Assembly: GCF_025195095.1 (NCBI RefSeq)
Contig: NZ_JANAVZ010000004.1
Coordinates: 248,001 to 312,000, forward strand
DNA from: Paracoccus maritimus
Lineage (GTDB): Bacteria > Pseudomonadota > Alphaproteobacteria > Rhodobacterales > Rhodobacteraceae
Length of the DNA: 64,000 nucleotides
Direction: 5' to 3'
How positions within the stretch are numbered: the first letter of the stretch is position 1; each line of letters begins with the position of its first letter. Positions 50,879-60,617 of this stretch are shown piece after piece. The translations under genes were made by a program, and so were the position numbers. The notes under the pieces are model-generated. The model was not told the origin of the DNA. It did not search any database and was given only the letters and a program-made list of their open reading frames with translations.

Positions 50879-51682
50879 ATGGCAGGGGTTCCCACACTGC
50901 TGATCATCGCGGGCTCGGACAGCGGCGGCGGCGCCGGCATTCAGGCCGATCTGAAAACCGCGTCGGCGCGCGGCGCCTATGGCACAACCGCGATCACGGC
51001 GGTCACGGCGCAGAACACCCGCGGCGTGCACGGGGTGGAACTGCTGCCGCCCGAACTGGTCGCCTTGCAGATCCGCGCAGTGCTGGACGATATCGGCGCC
51101 GATGCCATCAAGATCGGAATGCTGGGGTCGGTCGGCATCGTGCGGGCGGTGGCCAATGCACTGCGAGACTATCGTGGCCCGGTTGTCCTGGATCCGGTGA
51201 TGATCGCGAAATCGGGCGACGCGCTGCTGGACGACGACGCCATCGCGGCACTGCGCGACGATCTGCTGCCGCGGGCCGCGCTGCTGACCCCCAACCTGCC
51301 CGAGGCCGCGCGGCTGACAGGCCGGGACATCGCGAAGCAGCAGGACGACATGCGGGCGCAGGGTGCCGCACTGATTGCGCAAGGTGTGGGTGCGGTGCTG
51401 GTCAAGGGCGGCCACGCCCGCGGTGATATCTGCACCGACTGGCTGGTGACCGGGCAATCATCCCGGTCATATACCGCCCCGCGCGTCCACACGGCGAACA
51501 CCCATGGCACCGGCTGTTCCCTGTCATCGGCCATTGCGGTCGAACTGGCCAGGGGCGCATCGCTGCCCGACGCAACGCAGCGCGCGCATCACTGGCTGCA
51601 CGGCGCAATCCTGGCGGCGGACCGGCTGAATATCGGCGGCGGGCATGGGCCGGTGCATCATTTCCACGAGGTCTGGGCATGA
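50879..51682 (+). CDS. thiD: Hydroxymethylpyrimidine/phosphomethylpyrimidine kinase
   Basis: A 267-residue ribokinase-fold enzyme that phosphorylates HMP twice for thiamine synthesis. Motifs are LIIAGSDSGGGAGIQADLKT with its glycine-rich loop, KIGMLGS, VLDPVMIAKSG, the anion-hole and base region THGTGCSLSSAIAVELARG. GGAGG is close before the ATG. The riboswitch immediately upstream controls it. It overlaps thiO by 4 bases. Confidence 0.96.
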   Translation: MAGVPTLLIIAGSDSGGGAGIQADLKTASARGAYGTTAITAVTAQNTRGVHGVELLPPELVALQIRAVLDDIGADAIKIGMLGSVGIVRAVANALRDYRGPVVLDPVMIAKSGDALLDDDAIAALRDDLLPRAALLTPNLPEAARLTGRDIAKQQDDMRAQGAALIAQGVGAVLVKGGHARGDICTDWLVTGQSSRSYTAPRVHTANTHGTGCSLSSAIAVELARGASLPDATQRAHHWLHGAILAADRLNIGGGHGPVHHFHEVWA

Positions 51683-52671
51683 GGGATCGGATCACCGTTC
51701 TGGGCGCGGGCGTGACCGGTCTGGCGGTCGCGACCGAACTGACGCGGCGCAATGCCCCGGTTCGACTGATCGATCCGCACGGCGCGCCGGGCGCGCATGG
51801 CTGTTCGTGGTGGGCGGGTGGCATGCTGGCGCCCTTCTGCGAGGGCGAAAGCGCCGAAGAACCCATCACCCGGCTGGGGCAAGAGGCCGCCGATTGGTGG
51901 CAGGCAGCCGGCGTGCCGGTCACGCGCCAGGGATCGCTGGTCGTCGCGCTGGGACGCGACCGGGCCGAACTGGACCGGTTCGCCCGACGCAGCACGAATC
52001 ACGTTTCACTGGATCGCACCGCGCTTGGCGAGACCGAGCCCACCTTGGCTGACCGCTTTGATCGCGCTTTGCTTTTCCCGACCGAGGCCCATATCGCGCC
52101 GCGACAGGCGCTGGCGACCCTTGCCGCCGGGCTGGCTGACCATGGCGTCACGATTGAGGACGGCCCCCCGCAAGGCCCGGTGATCGACTGCCGCGGACTG
52201 GCAGCGCGCGACCGATTGCCGGACCTTCGTGGCGTGCGTGGCGAAATGGCCGTGCTGCGTGCGCCCGGTGTCATCCTGACCCGGCCCGTCCGCCTGCTGC
52301 ACCCGCGTCACCCGCTGTACATCGTGCCGCGCGGCGAGGGCATCTATATGCTGGGTGCGACGCAGATCGAGACCGATCATCGCGGACCGGCCACGCTGCG
52401 ATCCGTGGTCGAGCTGCTGAACGCCGCATATGCACTGGACCCGGCGTTCGCCGAGGCCGAGCTGCTGGAAACCGGCGCGGACGCACGCCCGGCCTTCCCC
52501 GACAACCTGCCGCGCATCCGCCGGCAAGACGACCGCATTATCGTCAACGGCCTGTATCGACACGGCTTTCTGCTTGCGCCCGCGCTGGCACGAATGGTGG
52601 CCGGGCTGGTCCTTGATGGAAGAAAACCGGAGGTGATGGATGAAGATCACGGTAAATGGCACGCCGCATGA
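51679..52671 (+). CDS. thiO: FAD-dependent glycine oxidase ThiO-type
   Basis: A 330-residue DAO-family flavoprotein. The FAD loop VLGAGVTGLAVATEL is followed by the substrate domain with HGCSWWAGGMLAPFCEGE and a C-terminal YRHGFLLAPALARMVAGLV. ThiO oxidises glycine to the imine needed for the thiazole ring. Its end overlaps thiS by 32 bases, an unusually deep overlap for this operon. Placement between thiD and thiS supports the assignment. Confidence 0.93.
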   Translation: MRDRITVLGAGVTGLAVATELTRRNAPVRLIDPHGAPGAHGCSWWAGGMLAPFCEGESAEEPITRLGQEAADWWQAAGVPVTRQGSLVVALGRDRAELDRFARRSTNHVSLDRTALGETEPTLADRFDRALLFPTEAHIAPRQALATLAAGLADHGVTIEDGPPQGPVIDCRGLAARDRLPDLRGVRGEMAVLRAPGVILTRPVRLLHPRHPLYIVPRGEGIYMLGATQIETDHRGPATLRSVVELLNAAYALDPAFAEAELLETGADARPAFPDNLPRIRRQDDRIIVNGLYRHGFLLAPALARMVAGLVLDGRKPEVMDEDHGKWHAA

Positions 52672-52837
52672 GGTGACCGCCGCGACGCTGGAGGCCGTCT
52701 TGGCCGAACTGGGCTATGGCGTTCAGCACGTGGCGACGGCAGTCAATCAAAGCTTTGTCCCGGCGGCCCGGCGCGGCGCGCAGACGCTGCAGCCCGGCGA
52801 CCGGCTGGAAATTCTTGCACCGATGCAGGGGGGCTGA
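52640..52837 (+). CDS. thiS: Thiamine biosynthesis sulfur carrier protein
   Basis: A 65-residue ubiquitin-fold sulfur carrier. It starts with [12 protein letters not shown] and ends in the essential diglycine (MQGG), where ThiF adenylates and sulfur is loaded. Length is usual. The GTGATGG region within thiO supplies its ribosome-binding site. Thiocarboxylated ThiS feeds the ThiG reaction encoded next. Confidence 0.95.
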   Translation: MKITVNGTPHEVTAATLEAVLAELGYGVQHVATAVNQSFVPAARRGAQTLQPGDRLEILAPMQGG

Positions 52838-52838
52838 G

Positions 52839-53609
52839 ATGCCGGTTTTCTATGGCACCGAAATCGCGTCGCGGCTGATGCTGGGGACGGCGGGCTATCC
52901 TTCGCCCGCGATCCTTGCCCGCGCGTTTCGCCGCTCGGGCGCGGGCATCGCCACGGTTTCGCTGCGGCGCGAGGGTACAGGCGGTGCCGGCGCCGCATTC
53001 CGGGAACTGATCCGCGACCTGAACCTGCCGGTCCTGCCCAACACGGCGGGCTGCCACACGGTGCGCGAGGCGGTCACCACCGCCCACATGGCGCGCGAGG
53101 TCTTCGACACCGAGTGGATCAAGCTGGAGGTGATCGGCCATCCCGACACGCTGCAACCCGACCCGTTCGGGCTGGTTGAGGCCGCGCGCATCCTGACAAG
53201 GGACGGATTCCGGGTTTTCCCCTACACGACCGAGGACGGCATCGTCGCCGACCGGCTTTTGCAGGCTGGATGCGAGGTCCTGATGCCGTGGGGCGCACCG
53301 ATCGGAACAGGGTTAGGCCTGAACAACCTGTACGGACTGCGCACTCTGCGCGCACAATATCCCGATGTGCCGATGGTGATCGACGCAGGTCTGGGCCTGC
53401 CCAGCCACGCCGCGGCGGCCATGGAGATGGGGTTTGACGCCGTGCTGCTGAACACGGCGGTTGCCAAGGCAGGCGATCCGGCGGCGATGGCCGAGGGCTT
53501 CGCTCGCGGCCTTGACGCGGGGCGTCTGGCCTATGAGGCCGATCCGATGCAGCCGCGCGACATGGCCGCGCCCTCGACCCCGATGATCGGACTGGCGGAG
53601 TTGGCATGA
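52839..53609 (+). CDS. thiG: Thiazole synthase
   Basis: A 256-residue TIM-barrel enzyme forming the thiazole phosphate of thiamine. Conserved are [24 protein letters not shown] with the Schiff-base lysine, [33 protein letters not shown] and [19 protein letters not shown] with [13 protein letters not shown]. The start is ATG 52839, one base after the thiS stop. It overlaps thiE by 4 bases. Confidence 0.96.
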   Translation: MPVFYGTEIASRLMLGTAGYPSPAILARAFRRSGAGIATVSLRREGTGGAGAAFRELIRDLNLPVLPNTAGCHTVREAVTTAHMAREVFDTEWIKLEVIGHPDTLQPDPFGLVEAARILTRDGFRVFPYTTEDGIVADRLLQAGCEVLMPWGAPIGTGLGLNNLYGLRTLRAQYPDVPMVIDAGLGLPSHAAAAMEMGFDAVLLNTAVAKAGDPAAMAEGFARGLDAGRLAYEADPMQPRDMAAPSTPMIGLAELA

Positions 53610-54202
53610 CGCTGGATCGATTCTATCCGATCTTCGATCATCCCGACTGGCTGCGCCGTGCGCTGCCGCTGGGGGTCAGGCTGGTGCAACTGCGCATCAA
53701 GGACCGCCCTGCCGACGAAACCCGCGCCTTGCTGGAAGAGGGTCGCGATCTGTGTCGCCGGGCGGGCGCGGTGATGGTGGTCAACGATCACTGGCAGGCA
53801 GCCATCGAACTTGGCTGCGACTGGCTGCATCTGGGACAAGAAGATCTGGAGGGCGCCGACCTTGCCGCGATTCGCCGGGCAGGACTGCGGCTGGGGATAT
53901 CAACGCATGACCATGCGGAACTGGATCGGGCACTGGCCCTGCAACCCGACTATGTGGCGCTGGGGCCGGTCTGGCCGACCATCCTGAAGAAGATGAGATG
54001 GCATGAACAAGGGCTTGAGCGGTTGACCGAATGGCGACATCTGGTCGGCGGGGTACCGCTTGTCGCCATCGGCGGTTTGTCGGTCGCGCGCGCGGCACCG
54101 GCCTTTGCAGCCGGGGCCGACATCGTGTCAGCCGTGACCGACATCACGCTGCACCGCGACCCCGAGGGGCGCATCCGCGAATGGATCGGGGCGACAAGAT
54201 GA
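53606..54202 (+). CDS. thiE: Thiamine-phosphate synthase
   Basis: A 198-residue TIM-barrel enzyme joining HMP pyrophosphate and thiazole phosphate. Motifs are [75 protein letters not shown] and the IGGLSVARA phosphate loop. It is somewhat shorter than E. coli ThiE but complete. It ends in a 4-base overlap with thiF. Confidence 0.94.
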   Translation: MTLDRFYPIFDHPDWLRRALPLGVRLVQLRIKDRPADETRALLEEGRDLCRRAGAVMVVNDHWQAAIELGCDWLHLGQEDLEGADLAAIRRAGLRLGISTHDHAELDRALALQPDYVALGPVWPTILKKMRWHEQGLERLTEWRHLVGGVPLVAIGGLSVARAAPAFAAGADIVSAVTDITLHRDPEGRIREWIGATR

Positions 54203-55155
54203 CACGGTATGCAAGACAGCTGGCCGTGATCGGCCCCGACGCGCAGAACCGGCTGGCCAGGGCGCGGGTCCTGATCGTCGGCGCGGGCGGTCTGGCCGCA
54301 CCGGTCCTGCAATATCTGGCAGGCGCCGGTGTGGGACGACTGCGACTGGTCGATCCCGACATCGTCGAGGTCACCAACCTGCATCGTCAGACGCTGTTTC
54401 GCATCGACGATCTTGGACAGGCAAAGGTTGCGGCGGCGGCGGCCTGCCTGGACGGGCTGAACCCGAATTGCAAGGTCGAGCCTATCGAGGAGCGACTGGA
54501 CCCGGCCAATGTCGCGACACTTGCAGAGGGTTGCGACCTGATCCTGGATTGCGCGGACAGTTTTGCCGCAAGCTATGTGCTGTCAGATCATGCGCTTCAA
54601 TCCGGGGTTCCGCTGATCTCGGGGTCGGTGATCGGACGGCAAGGTTATGCCGGCGGTTTCTGCGGTGGTGCGCCGTCCCTGCGTGCGGTGTTTCCGGACC
54701 TGCCGGACCGCGCCGGAAGCTGCGCGACCGAGGGCGTCATCGGATCGGTCGTGGGCGTGATCGGCAGCCTTCAGGCGGACATGGCGCTGAACTGGCTGGC
54801 GGGGCTGGCGCCGTCGCCCCTTGGCCGGATCATCAGTTTCGATGCCGGGCGCCAACAGTTCGGCGGCTTCGGCTTTGCCGATGCACCAGAACCGATGGGC
54901 CGGCTGCGCTTCATCGCGCCGGTGGATCTGCGGCCGGCCGACCTGCTGATCGACCTGCGCGCACCCGAAGAAGGCCCCCCGGTCCGCGAGGCGACGCTGC
55001 GCTGCGGCCCGGACAGGATCGGCCCTGATCTGCCGCAGCCCGGGCCGGGAGGCCGAACCGTGTTGTGCTGCAGATCGGGCCTCCGCGCATGGCGCGCGGC
55101 AGAGAAACTGGCGGACACCCGCGCCGGAACGCTTGTCTTGCTGGCCACCGGATGA
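54199..55155 (+). CDS. thiF: ThiF-type adenylyltransferase with rhodanese-like tail
   Basis: A 318-residue E1-like enzyme. Residues about 1-235 are the ThiF/MoeB fold: VLIVGAGGLAAPVLQYLAGAGVG, NLHRQTLF, DCADSFAASYVLSD and the cysteine region GSCATEGVIGSVVGVIGSLQA. The CxxC zinc pairs of MoeB are not visible. The last about 75 residues resemble a rhodanese (LLIDLRAPEE and the active-site loop CCRSGLRAW). It activates ThiS, and the tail could load sulfur on it. A pair of hairpins follows. Confidence 0.9.
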   Translation: MTRYARQLAVIGPDAQNRLARARVLIVGAGGLAAPVLQYLAGAGVGRLRLVDPDIVEVTNLHRQTLFRIDDLGQAKVAAAAACLDGLNPNCKVEPIEERLDPANVATLAEGCDLILDCADSFAASYVLSDHALQSGVPLISGSVIGRQGYAGGFCGGAPSLRAVFPDLPDRAGSCATEGVIGSVVGVIGSLQADMALNWLAGLAPSPLGRIISFDAGRQQFGGFGFADAPEPMGRLRFIAPVDLRPADLLIDLRAPEEGPPVREATLRCGPDRIGPDLPQPGPGGRTVLCCRSGLRAWRAAEKLADTRAGTLVLLATG

Positions 55156-55175
55156 AAGACTCCACCGAAGGGGCG

Positions 55176-55236
55176 CGGGCCGAGCAAAGCCCGGCCCGGT
55201 CTCTGCCGCCAGGCCGCAAGCCGCGCTGACGCGCGG
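55176..55236. terminator. Two hairpins between converging thiF and the PhoD-like gene
   Basis: CGGGCCG at 55176-55182 pairs with CGGCCCG at 55192-55198, and CCGCGC at 55221-55226 pairs with GCGCGG at 55231-55236 around TGAC. The first suits thiF and the second suits the converging phosphatase gene. No strong U tract is present. Confidence 0.5.
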
Positions 55237-55239
55237 CGA

Positions 55240-56661
55240 TCAGTCCAGCGGCAGGGGCTGTGTCTGACCGGAATGTTCCAGATGCCAGACCGCCTGCCAA
55301 CGTCTGCCGCGACGATCCAGCGTCAGGAAGTTTCGTTCCGCGATATATCGCTGTCTATGGCCAGGAAGAGGGCGGACACTGATCGGATGCCCGGACAACG
55401 GCGCCTCGGCCAGCCCGGCCAGCCATCCCAGCGCGCGTGCATACAGCGACGGCGGGGCGCGATGCGAAATGCCAGACGCCACAAGCTGGTGAATCAAGCT
55501 GTCCTGCGGCCCCATCTCGGCTCGGGTTGCCAGATGGATCTCGCCCGATAGAACGGTGACCGGCCCAGCCTCGCGCATCCTCAGCACCTGGCGCAGCATC
55601 CGCCGCCACTCCTCGCGATGCGCGTGGCTTTGCCACTGATCGCGCAGATCGTCCTCATAGTGCTGCATCCGGGGAATCAGCCCCATCACGCTTTCCAGCA
55701 GCGACAGGCGTGGCCCCAATAACGGCACGCTGGACACCATCAGCGTGTGCGCCCCCGCCTCGGGTCGGATGCTCTCGACACCTTGCCAGCCAGCCTCGTC
55801 CATCACACGCCTGCGGCGCCGTTCGGATCGCAGATCGGGCGCAAAGATCGTCAGCCCCGGCAGGTCGCGCCGCCACCCGAGGTTCCGGCCCGAAGGATCG
55901 AAAAACAGATCAGGAATATCCGCCTCGGTCGCGCCATGCTGAAACAGCAGATACATCTGCCGCGCAACGCGAAACAGAACCCGTCCGACATGCGAATCGG
56001 TCGCGGCCTCGGGCAACGACCCCCAACCATCGCAGATATCATGGTCGTCCCAGATCGACAGCGTGGGGACCGAGGCAAACAGCCCGGTGCAGTCCGGCGC
56101 GGCAAGGACCGACAGGTATCTTTGCAGGAAACCTGCGCGCAGATGATCCTCAAGGCCCGCCAGGGCCGCCGCATCGGGATCGGCGACGACCCGATCCGGC
56201 CACTCGTTGCTGAGAGGGTGCCCGTGCGTGGCCTCATCGGCATAGATCTGATCACCGCCCTGCAGCAGCAGCGCAAACGGTGCCCGCGCATGTTCATCCG
56301 CCAGCCGCGACCACATCAGGTTGCGTTCCGGGCCGTCGCGATCCAGATCGCCGTGTTCTTCGCCATTGCACGACACGAAGGCGATCCGCAGGTCGTCCGT
56401 CAGATCGGTCACGACAGGATGAAACTGTGCTCCGAACCCATAGCCGCCCTCGCGCTGCGCCAGGCGAAAGTCGTGGCGCCAGACCGACATCTCACCAACC
56501 GTGGCAATACGGCAAGGCGCGATTTCGTTCTGCGCGGTTCGCACGGTTGGCGGCGGTCCGACATCCGAAGGCCATATGTTGATCGCCGCAAGCCGAACAC
56601 CGTCGTGATCCTGTCCGCGAAAATGCAGGATCGGGCCTGCCTGGTGTTCAGCATCTTTCAT
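55240..56661 (-). CDS. PhoD-like metallophosphatase
   Basis: A 473-residue protein of the alkaline phosphatase D/PhoD-like family. Metal-binding motifs are LLQGGDQIYADE, LSIWDDHDICDGWG and VLSGEIHLATRAE; an N-terminal FVSCNGEE segment adds the first site. No signal peptide or twin-arginine motif is visible, so it is probably cytosolic, unlike secreted PhoD. Substrate phosphoesters are unknown. GAGG precedes the ATG. It is about 110 bases downstream of a phospholipase D-like gene on the same strand. Confidence 0.86.
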   Translation of the reverse strand: MKDAEHQAGPILHFRGQDHDGVRLAAINIWPSDVGPPPTVRTAQNEIAPCRIATVGEMSVWRHDFRLAQREGGYGFGAQFHPVVTDLTDDLRIAFVSCNGEEHGDLDRDGPERNLMWSRLADEHARAPFALLLQGGDQIYADEATHGHPLSNEWPDRVVADPDAAALAGLEDHLRAGFLQRYLSVLAAPDCTGLFASVPTLSIWDDHDICDGWGSLPEAATDSHVGRVLFRVARQMYLLFQHGATEADIPDLFFDPSGRNLGWRRDLPGLTIFAPDLRSERRRRRVMDEAGWQGVESIRPEAGAHTLMVSSVPLLGPRLSLLESVMGLIPRMQHYEDDLRDQWQSHAHREEWRRMLRQVLRMREAGPVTVLSGEIHLATRAEMGPQDSLIHQLVASGISHRAPPSLYARALGWLAGLAEAPLSGHPISVRPLPGHRQRYIAERNFLTLDRRGRRWQAVWHLEHSGQTQPLPLD

Positions 56662-56769
56662 ATATGCCTCGGTCGCCTTTTCCTGCCAGAACTGTCCAGA
56701 TAGGTGCCGCGCGCGAGAATTGCACCGCCATGGTTCACAGCGCAGATCCGATTGCGGAAAGCCGCCGGT

Positions 56770-58251
56770 TCACCTGTGCCGGCGAAACCGGCTCCGCAGG
56801 CGTTTCCAGCCCCGGAACAGGCCACGCTTCTCGACCTGTTCGAAGATCATGTCAGGGCCCTCGGGGTCCAGGATCTCGTTGTCGGCCAGCCATTCCTCGG
56901 CCCCGTTCAGATCGGGCAGACGATAGTCGCGCAGCGTCCGCCCCTGCCCCTCGTCCACGCGCAGCCTGTCGATTGTCTGGATCAGCGATCCCGTCTGGTC
57001 CAGCATATCGGCAACCTGATCGGATGAGACGCCCAGATGTTCGGCGATCAGGTCGTTGCGAATCGCGGCGATTCGTTCTCTCACGCCCTCGTTTCCCGGC
57101 TCGTCCGCCGCCAGCACCACATCGCATTCTGTGTCCAGACGCATCGACCGGTTGTTGAAGTTCGACGACCCGACGCGCAGCCAGTGATCATCGACGATCA
57201 TCACCTTGGCATGAATGTAGATCTCGGCCCCGCCATCGGTCAGGGCATGCAGGACACGCAGCCGGCCGTGACGGTCAAGACGGCGCAGCGCCTCGATCAG
57301 CCGTGCACGCGCGGAATCCATCGCCTTGCTGCGCAGCCAGCCCTCTGCGCTGACCGGATTGACGATCACGATTTCGGGGCAATCGGGTTGGGTCAGACGC
57401 TGTGCGATGGCGCGCGCCACCCGACGCGAAGCGAAATACTGGCTTTCGGCATAGATCGTCTGGCGGGCGCGACCGATCAGATCCAGATACATCGCCTCGA
57501 TCTCGTGGATCGGGGTCACATCGTCCATTTCGGGACGCGTCCGGGCAATGGCAAGACGCACGTCACGGAACGACGGGGTCAGCGCGTCGGGCCAACAGCC
57601 GTCGTGACAGGTCGCGGGCTGCAATTCCTGACCGGTCGCGATCTTCCAGCGCTGGCGCGCCAGATCGCCCATGGCCTGTGCCGCCGCGCCGTCGAAGGCG
57701 CTGGTCGCATCGTGCCAAGGTGGATGCGGCGAGCCGTCTGGACCGCGCCGCTGCGGGTCGTCATCCAGATGTGCGCGGCGGTCCCAACGCCCCTCGGTCA
57801 TGTCGATGCCGCCACAGAATGCGATGCTGTCGTCGATCACCACGATCTTCTGGTGATGCGAGCTTGCAATCGGATGATGGGCGTCAAGGCTGAGCGTGAT
57901 GCGCGGATGTGCCTTCCAGCGCAGCACCGTCAGCAGGGTATTGCCCCGGAACATGGCCTTGAACGCACCCGTATCCCAGCGCAGAAGACGAATTTCCAGC
58001 GAGGGGGTGCGGTTGGCCAGCCAGGTCAGGAATTCACCCAGACGCGCCGGCCCTTCATCGGCCTTGCCGATGTCGATTCTGGGGTCGAAATCCCACCCGA
58101 TCATCAGGATGCTGTGCCGGGCCTGCAGCATGGCCTGACGGGCCGCCGCAAAATAGGCGTCGGCATCGACGATAAAGGTAAATCGGTTCGAGGATTCGAT
58201 GCGCCAGCAATTGCTGCCCGGCTGCAAAAGTTTTCCGCTATCCGCAGCCAT
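56770..58251 (-). CDS. Phospholipase D-like protein
   Basis: A 493-residue protein with two HKD motifs: HHQKIVVIDDSIAFCGG in the N-terminal half and HAKVMIVDDHWLRVGSSNFNNRSM in the C-terminal half, the paired active site of the PLD superfamily. EGRWDRRAHLDDDP is typical of bacterial PLD and eukaryote-like PLD proteins rather than short cardiolipin synthases. No TM or signal peptide is apparent; the C-terminus is very basic (RGWKRLRSRFRRHR), which may bind membranes. It may cleave or transfer phosphatidyl groups. The start is ATG 58251. Confidence 0.86.
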   Translation of the reverse strand: MAADSGKLLQPGSNCWRIESSNRFTFIVDADAYFAAARQAMLQARHSILMIGWDFDPRIDIGKADEGPARLGEFLTWLANRTPSLEIRLLRWDTGAFKAMFRGNTLLTVLRWKAHPRITLSLDAHHPIASSHHQKIVVIDDSIAFCGGIDMTEGRWDRRAHLDDDPQRRGPDGSPHPPWHDATSAFDGAAAQAMGDLARQRWKIATGQELQPATCHDGCWPDALTPSFRDVRLAIARTRPEMDDVTPIHEIEAMYLDLIGRARQTIYAESQYFASRRVARAIAQRLTQPDCPEIVIVNPVSAEGWLRSKAMDSARARLIEALRRLDRHGRLRVLHALTDGGAEIYIHAKVMIVDDHWLRVGSSNFNNRSMRLDTECDVVLAADEPGNEGVRERIAAIRNDLIAEHLGVSSDQVADMLDQTGSLIQTIDRLRVDEGQGRTLRDYRLPDLNGAEEWLADNEILDPEGPDMIFEQVEKRGLFRGWKRLRSRFRRHR

Positions 58252-58336
58252 GAAGTCCCTGCTTGTGTGTCCCACGCGGATCAAACCCTTCAGGCGGCCA
58301 CAGGTTCCCTGCCCTGCCGCCGCGACCCGGGCAGCA

Positions 58337-59290
58337 TCAGTGCGGGGTGATGCCCCGGATCCGCTCTGACCGGCGGCGCAGCAGTTCAACGGTGGTCAGC
58401 AGCGCAATCGAAAAGATCACCAGCAGCGTCGCGACGGCCAGGATCGCCGGACTGATCTGTTCACGGATGCCGTTCCACATCTGCCGCGGGATGGTCTGCT
58501 GATCCGGGCCGGCGATGAACAGCACCGCCACCACCTCGTCGAACGACGTGACGAAGGCGAATAACGCACCTGAAATGACACCCGGCAGGATCAGCGGCAT
58601 GGTGATCCTGAAGAAGGTCGTGCGGGGATTGGCGCCAAGGCTGGCCGCGGCACGGTTCAGCGACTGATCGAAGCCCACCAGCGTCGCGGTGACGGTGATG
58701 ATCACGAACGGAATGCCAAGCGTTGCGTGCGCCAAGACGACGCCCAGATAGGTCCCCGCAAGGCGGCCGCATTGCGGATCCAGCCCGAACAGCGTCAGCA
58801 ATTCGCAGGGATTCGAATAGAAGAAGAACATGCCCGTCGCCGTGATGATCAGCGGCACGATCATCGGCGAGATCAGCGTCGCCATGATCGCCCGGCGGAA
58901 GGGCATTTCCGGGCGCGACAGGCCAAGCGCTGCAAGCGTGCCCAGCACGGTGGCCAGCACCGTCGAGAAGAAACCGATGATGATCGAGTTCTTGGCGGCA
59001 TTCACCCATTTGGCGTTTGCCCAGGCATCCGCCCACCACGATGCATCGCGCGGCGCATCTGGGCTGAGCATCCCGAAGGTCAGCAGGCTGTCATACCAGC
59101 GCATCGAATACCCTTCCGGGTCGAATTCCAGCATCCGGTCGGTAAAGGTGAAATAGGGTTCGGCGTTGAACGACAGCGGGATGATGACCACGATCGGCGC
59201 GATCAGGAAGAAGAAGATCAACCCGCAGATCACCAGATAGGCATAGTGCCAGCTGCGCTCCAGCGGGGTTGCATAGGTCGGGACTGCCAT
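58337..59290 (-). CDS. ABC transporter permease, PotC type
   Basis: A 317-residue inner-membrane permease with six TMs. The EAA loop (SLNRAAASLGANPRTTFFRITMPLILPGVISGALFAFVTSFDEV) docks on the ATPase. Similarity is to the spermidine/putrescine PotC group. It starts 6 bases after the other permease and ends the importer operon within this window. A C-terminal arginine-rich tail follows the last TM. Confidence 0.9.
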   Translation of the reverse strand: MAVPTYATPLERSWHYAYLVICGLIFFFLIAPIVVIIPLSFNAEPYFTFTDRMLEFDPEGYSMRWYDSLLTFGMLSPDAPRDASWWADAWANAKWVNAAKNSIIIGFFSTVLATVLGTLAALGLSRPEMPFRRAIMATLISPMIVPLIITATGMFFFYSNPCELLTLFGLDPQCGRLAGTYLGVVLAHATLGIPFVIITVTATLVGFDQSLNRAAASLGANPRTTFFRITMPLILPGVISGALFAFVTSFDEVVAVLFIAGPDQQTIPRQMWNGIREQISPAILAVATLLVIFSIALLTTVELLRRRSERIRGITPH

Positions 59291-59296
59291 TCGCGA

Positions 59297-60595
59297 TTAC
59301 CCCAGCTTAAGATTGTCGATGCCGACCATGCGGTCGTAGAGCCAGTAGAGGATCAGGACCGAAGCCAACAACAAGGCCGCCAGCGCCGCCGCCATGGACC
59401 AGTTCAGCGTGTCGGTCATGTGCATGGCGATCATGTTCGAGATCAGCTGACCCGAGGAACCGCCGACCAGCGCGGGCGTGATGTAGTAGCCAACAGCCAG
59501 AATGAACACCAGCAGCGCCCCTGCCCCCAGCCCCGGCAGCGTCTGCGGGAAATAGATGCGGCGGAAGGCGGTCCAGCTTGTCGCGCCCAGGCTGCGCGCG
59601 GCGCGGACATAGGATGGGTTGATCGTCCGCATCACCGAATACAGCGGCAGGATCATGAACGGCAGCAGGATATGGGTCATCGCGATGATCGTGCCGGTCT
59701 GGTTGTAGATCATCTGCAACCGTCCGCTGCCGCCGATAACGCCCAGCCAGACGAGGATGTCGTTGATCACGCCCTGCTGCTGCAGCAGCACCATCCAGGA
59801 TGTGGTGCGGACCAGAAGAGAGGTCCAGAATGGCAGCAGCACCAGGATCATCAGAAGGTTCGACTTGCGCATCGGCAGCGTCGCCAGAAGATGCGCGACC
59901 GGAAAGCCCAGCAAGAATGTCAGTCCGGTGATCAGCAGCGACAGCCAGAAGGTGCGCATGAACAGCATCACATAGACGCGCTGGCGTTCCTCGACCTGCT
60001 GGATGCTGCCGTCATCGGCACGGGTCCGGTCCAGCGAGGCAAGGTAGAAATTGCCGGTATAGGGTGTCGATGCGTCGCGCATCGCGGCCCACAGGGTGGA
60101 ACTGCCCCAGTCCTCGTCCATCTCAAGCAGCGCCTGATCATAGGGCGGCTCGATCCCGCGCCGGACCTTGCGGCCGGTCGAGGTGAACAGCGACCTTGTG
60201 CCCGGCACGTCATAGTTGATCCTGGTGCCGACGACCCCGATCGTGCGCGCCTCGGCAGATACCTGCAGATCATTCGCAAGCGCGGTCCATGCGGCCTCGT
60301 CCGGATCGGTGCCGCGCGGGTTTTCGGCAAACCATTGCGAGATCTGCGGCATGTTGGCCGAGAAACCGTCATTGTAGAACGACCGCTGCAGCATCTGCCC
60401 GATCGGCACCACGAAGGTGATCAGGATGAAGGCCAGAAGCGGCAACACAAGAAGAAAGGCACGGCGTTTGGCCCTGCGCTGGCTGCGCGCAAGGGCGCGC
60501 GACAGCGGCTTGCCGTCGGCGGTGGTCAGCGTGCCATCCGTCTCGCCCGAGGCGGTGGTCACGATGGCGGCATGTGGATCAAGAGCGTTCGCCAT
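59297..60595 (-). CDS. ABC transporter permease, PotB type, with large insert
   Basis: A 432-residue permease. An N-terminal polar extension of about 44 residues precedes TM1 (about 45-65). The stretch from about 70 to 207 is soluble and lies before TM2, about 100 residues longer than in PotB (about 285-310 residues in total), so it probably projects into the periplasm. The EAA region (AARSLGATSWTAFRRIYFPQTLPGLGAGALLVFI) is conserved. It pairs with the PotC-type permease. Confidence 0.88.
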   Translation of the reverse strand: MANALDPHAAIVTTASGETDGTLTTADGKPLSRALARSQRRAKRRAFLLVLPLLAFILITFVVPIGQMLQRSFYNDGFSANMPQISQWFAENPRGTDPDEAAWTALANDLQVSAEARTIGVVGTRINYDVPGTRSLFTSTGRKVRRGIEPPYDQALLEMDEDWGSSTLWAAMRDASTPYTGNFYLASLDRTRADDGSIQQVEERQRVYVMLFMRTFWLSLLITGLTFLLGFPVAHLLATLPMRKSNLLMILVLLPFWTSLLVRTTSWMVLLQQQGVINDILVWLGVIGGSGRLQMIYNQTGTIIAMTHILLPFMILPLYSVMRTINPSYVRAARSLGATSWTAFRRIYFPQTLPGLGAGALLVFILAVGYYITPALVGGSSGQLISNMIAMHMTDTLNWSMAAALAALLLASVLILYWLYDRMVGIDNLKLG

Positions 60596-60617
60596 GATGT
60601 CCTCGGCAGTTAGGTCG

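Noticed and set aside
58727..60613. 628-residue plus-strand open frame
   Set aside because: It is antisense to the two ABC permeases, with a repetitive R/Q/H/D-rich composition and no domain.
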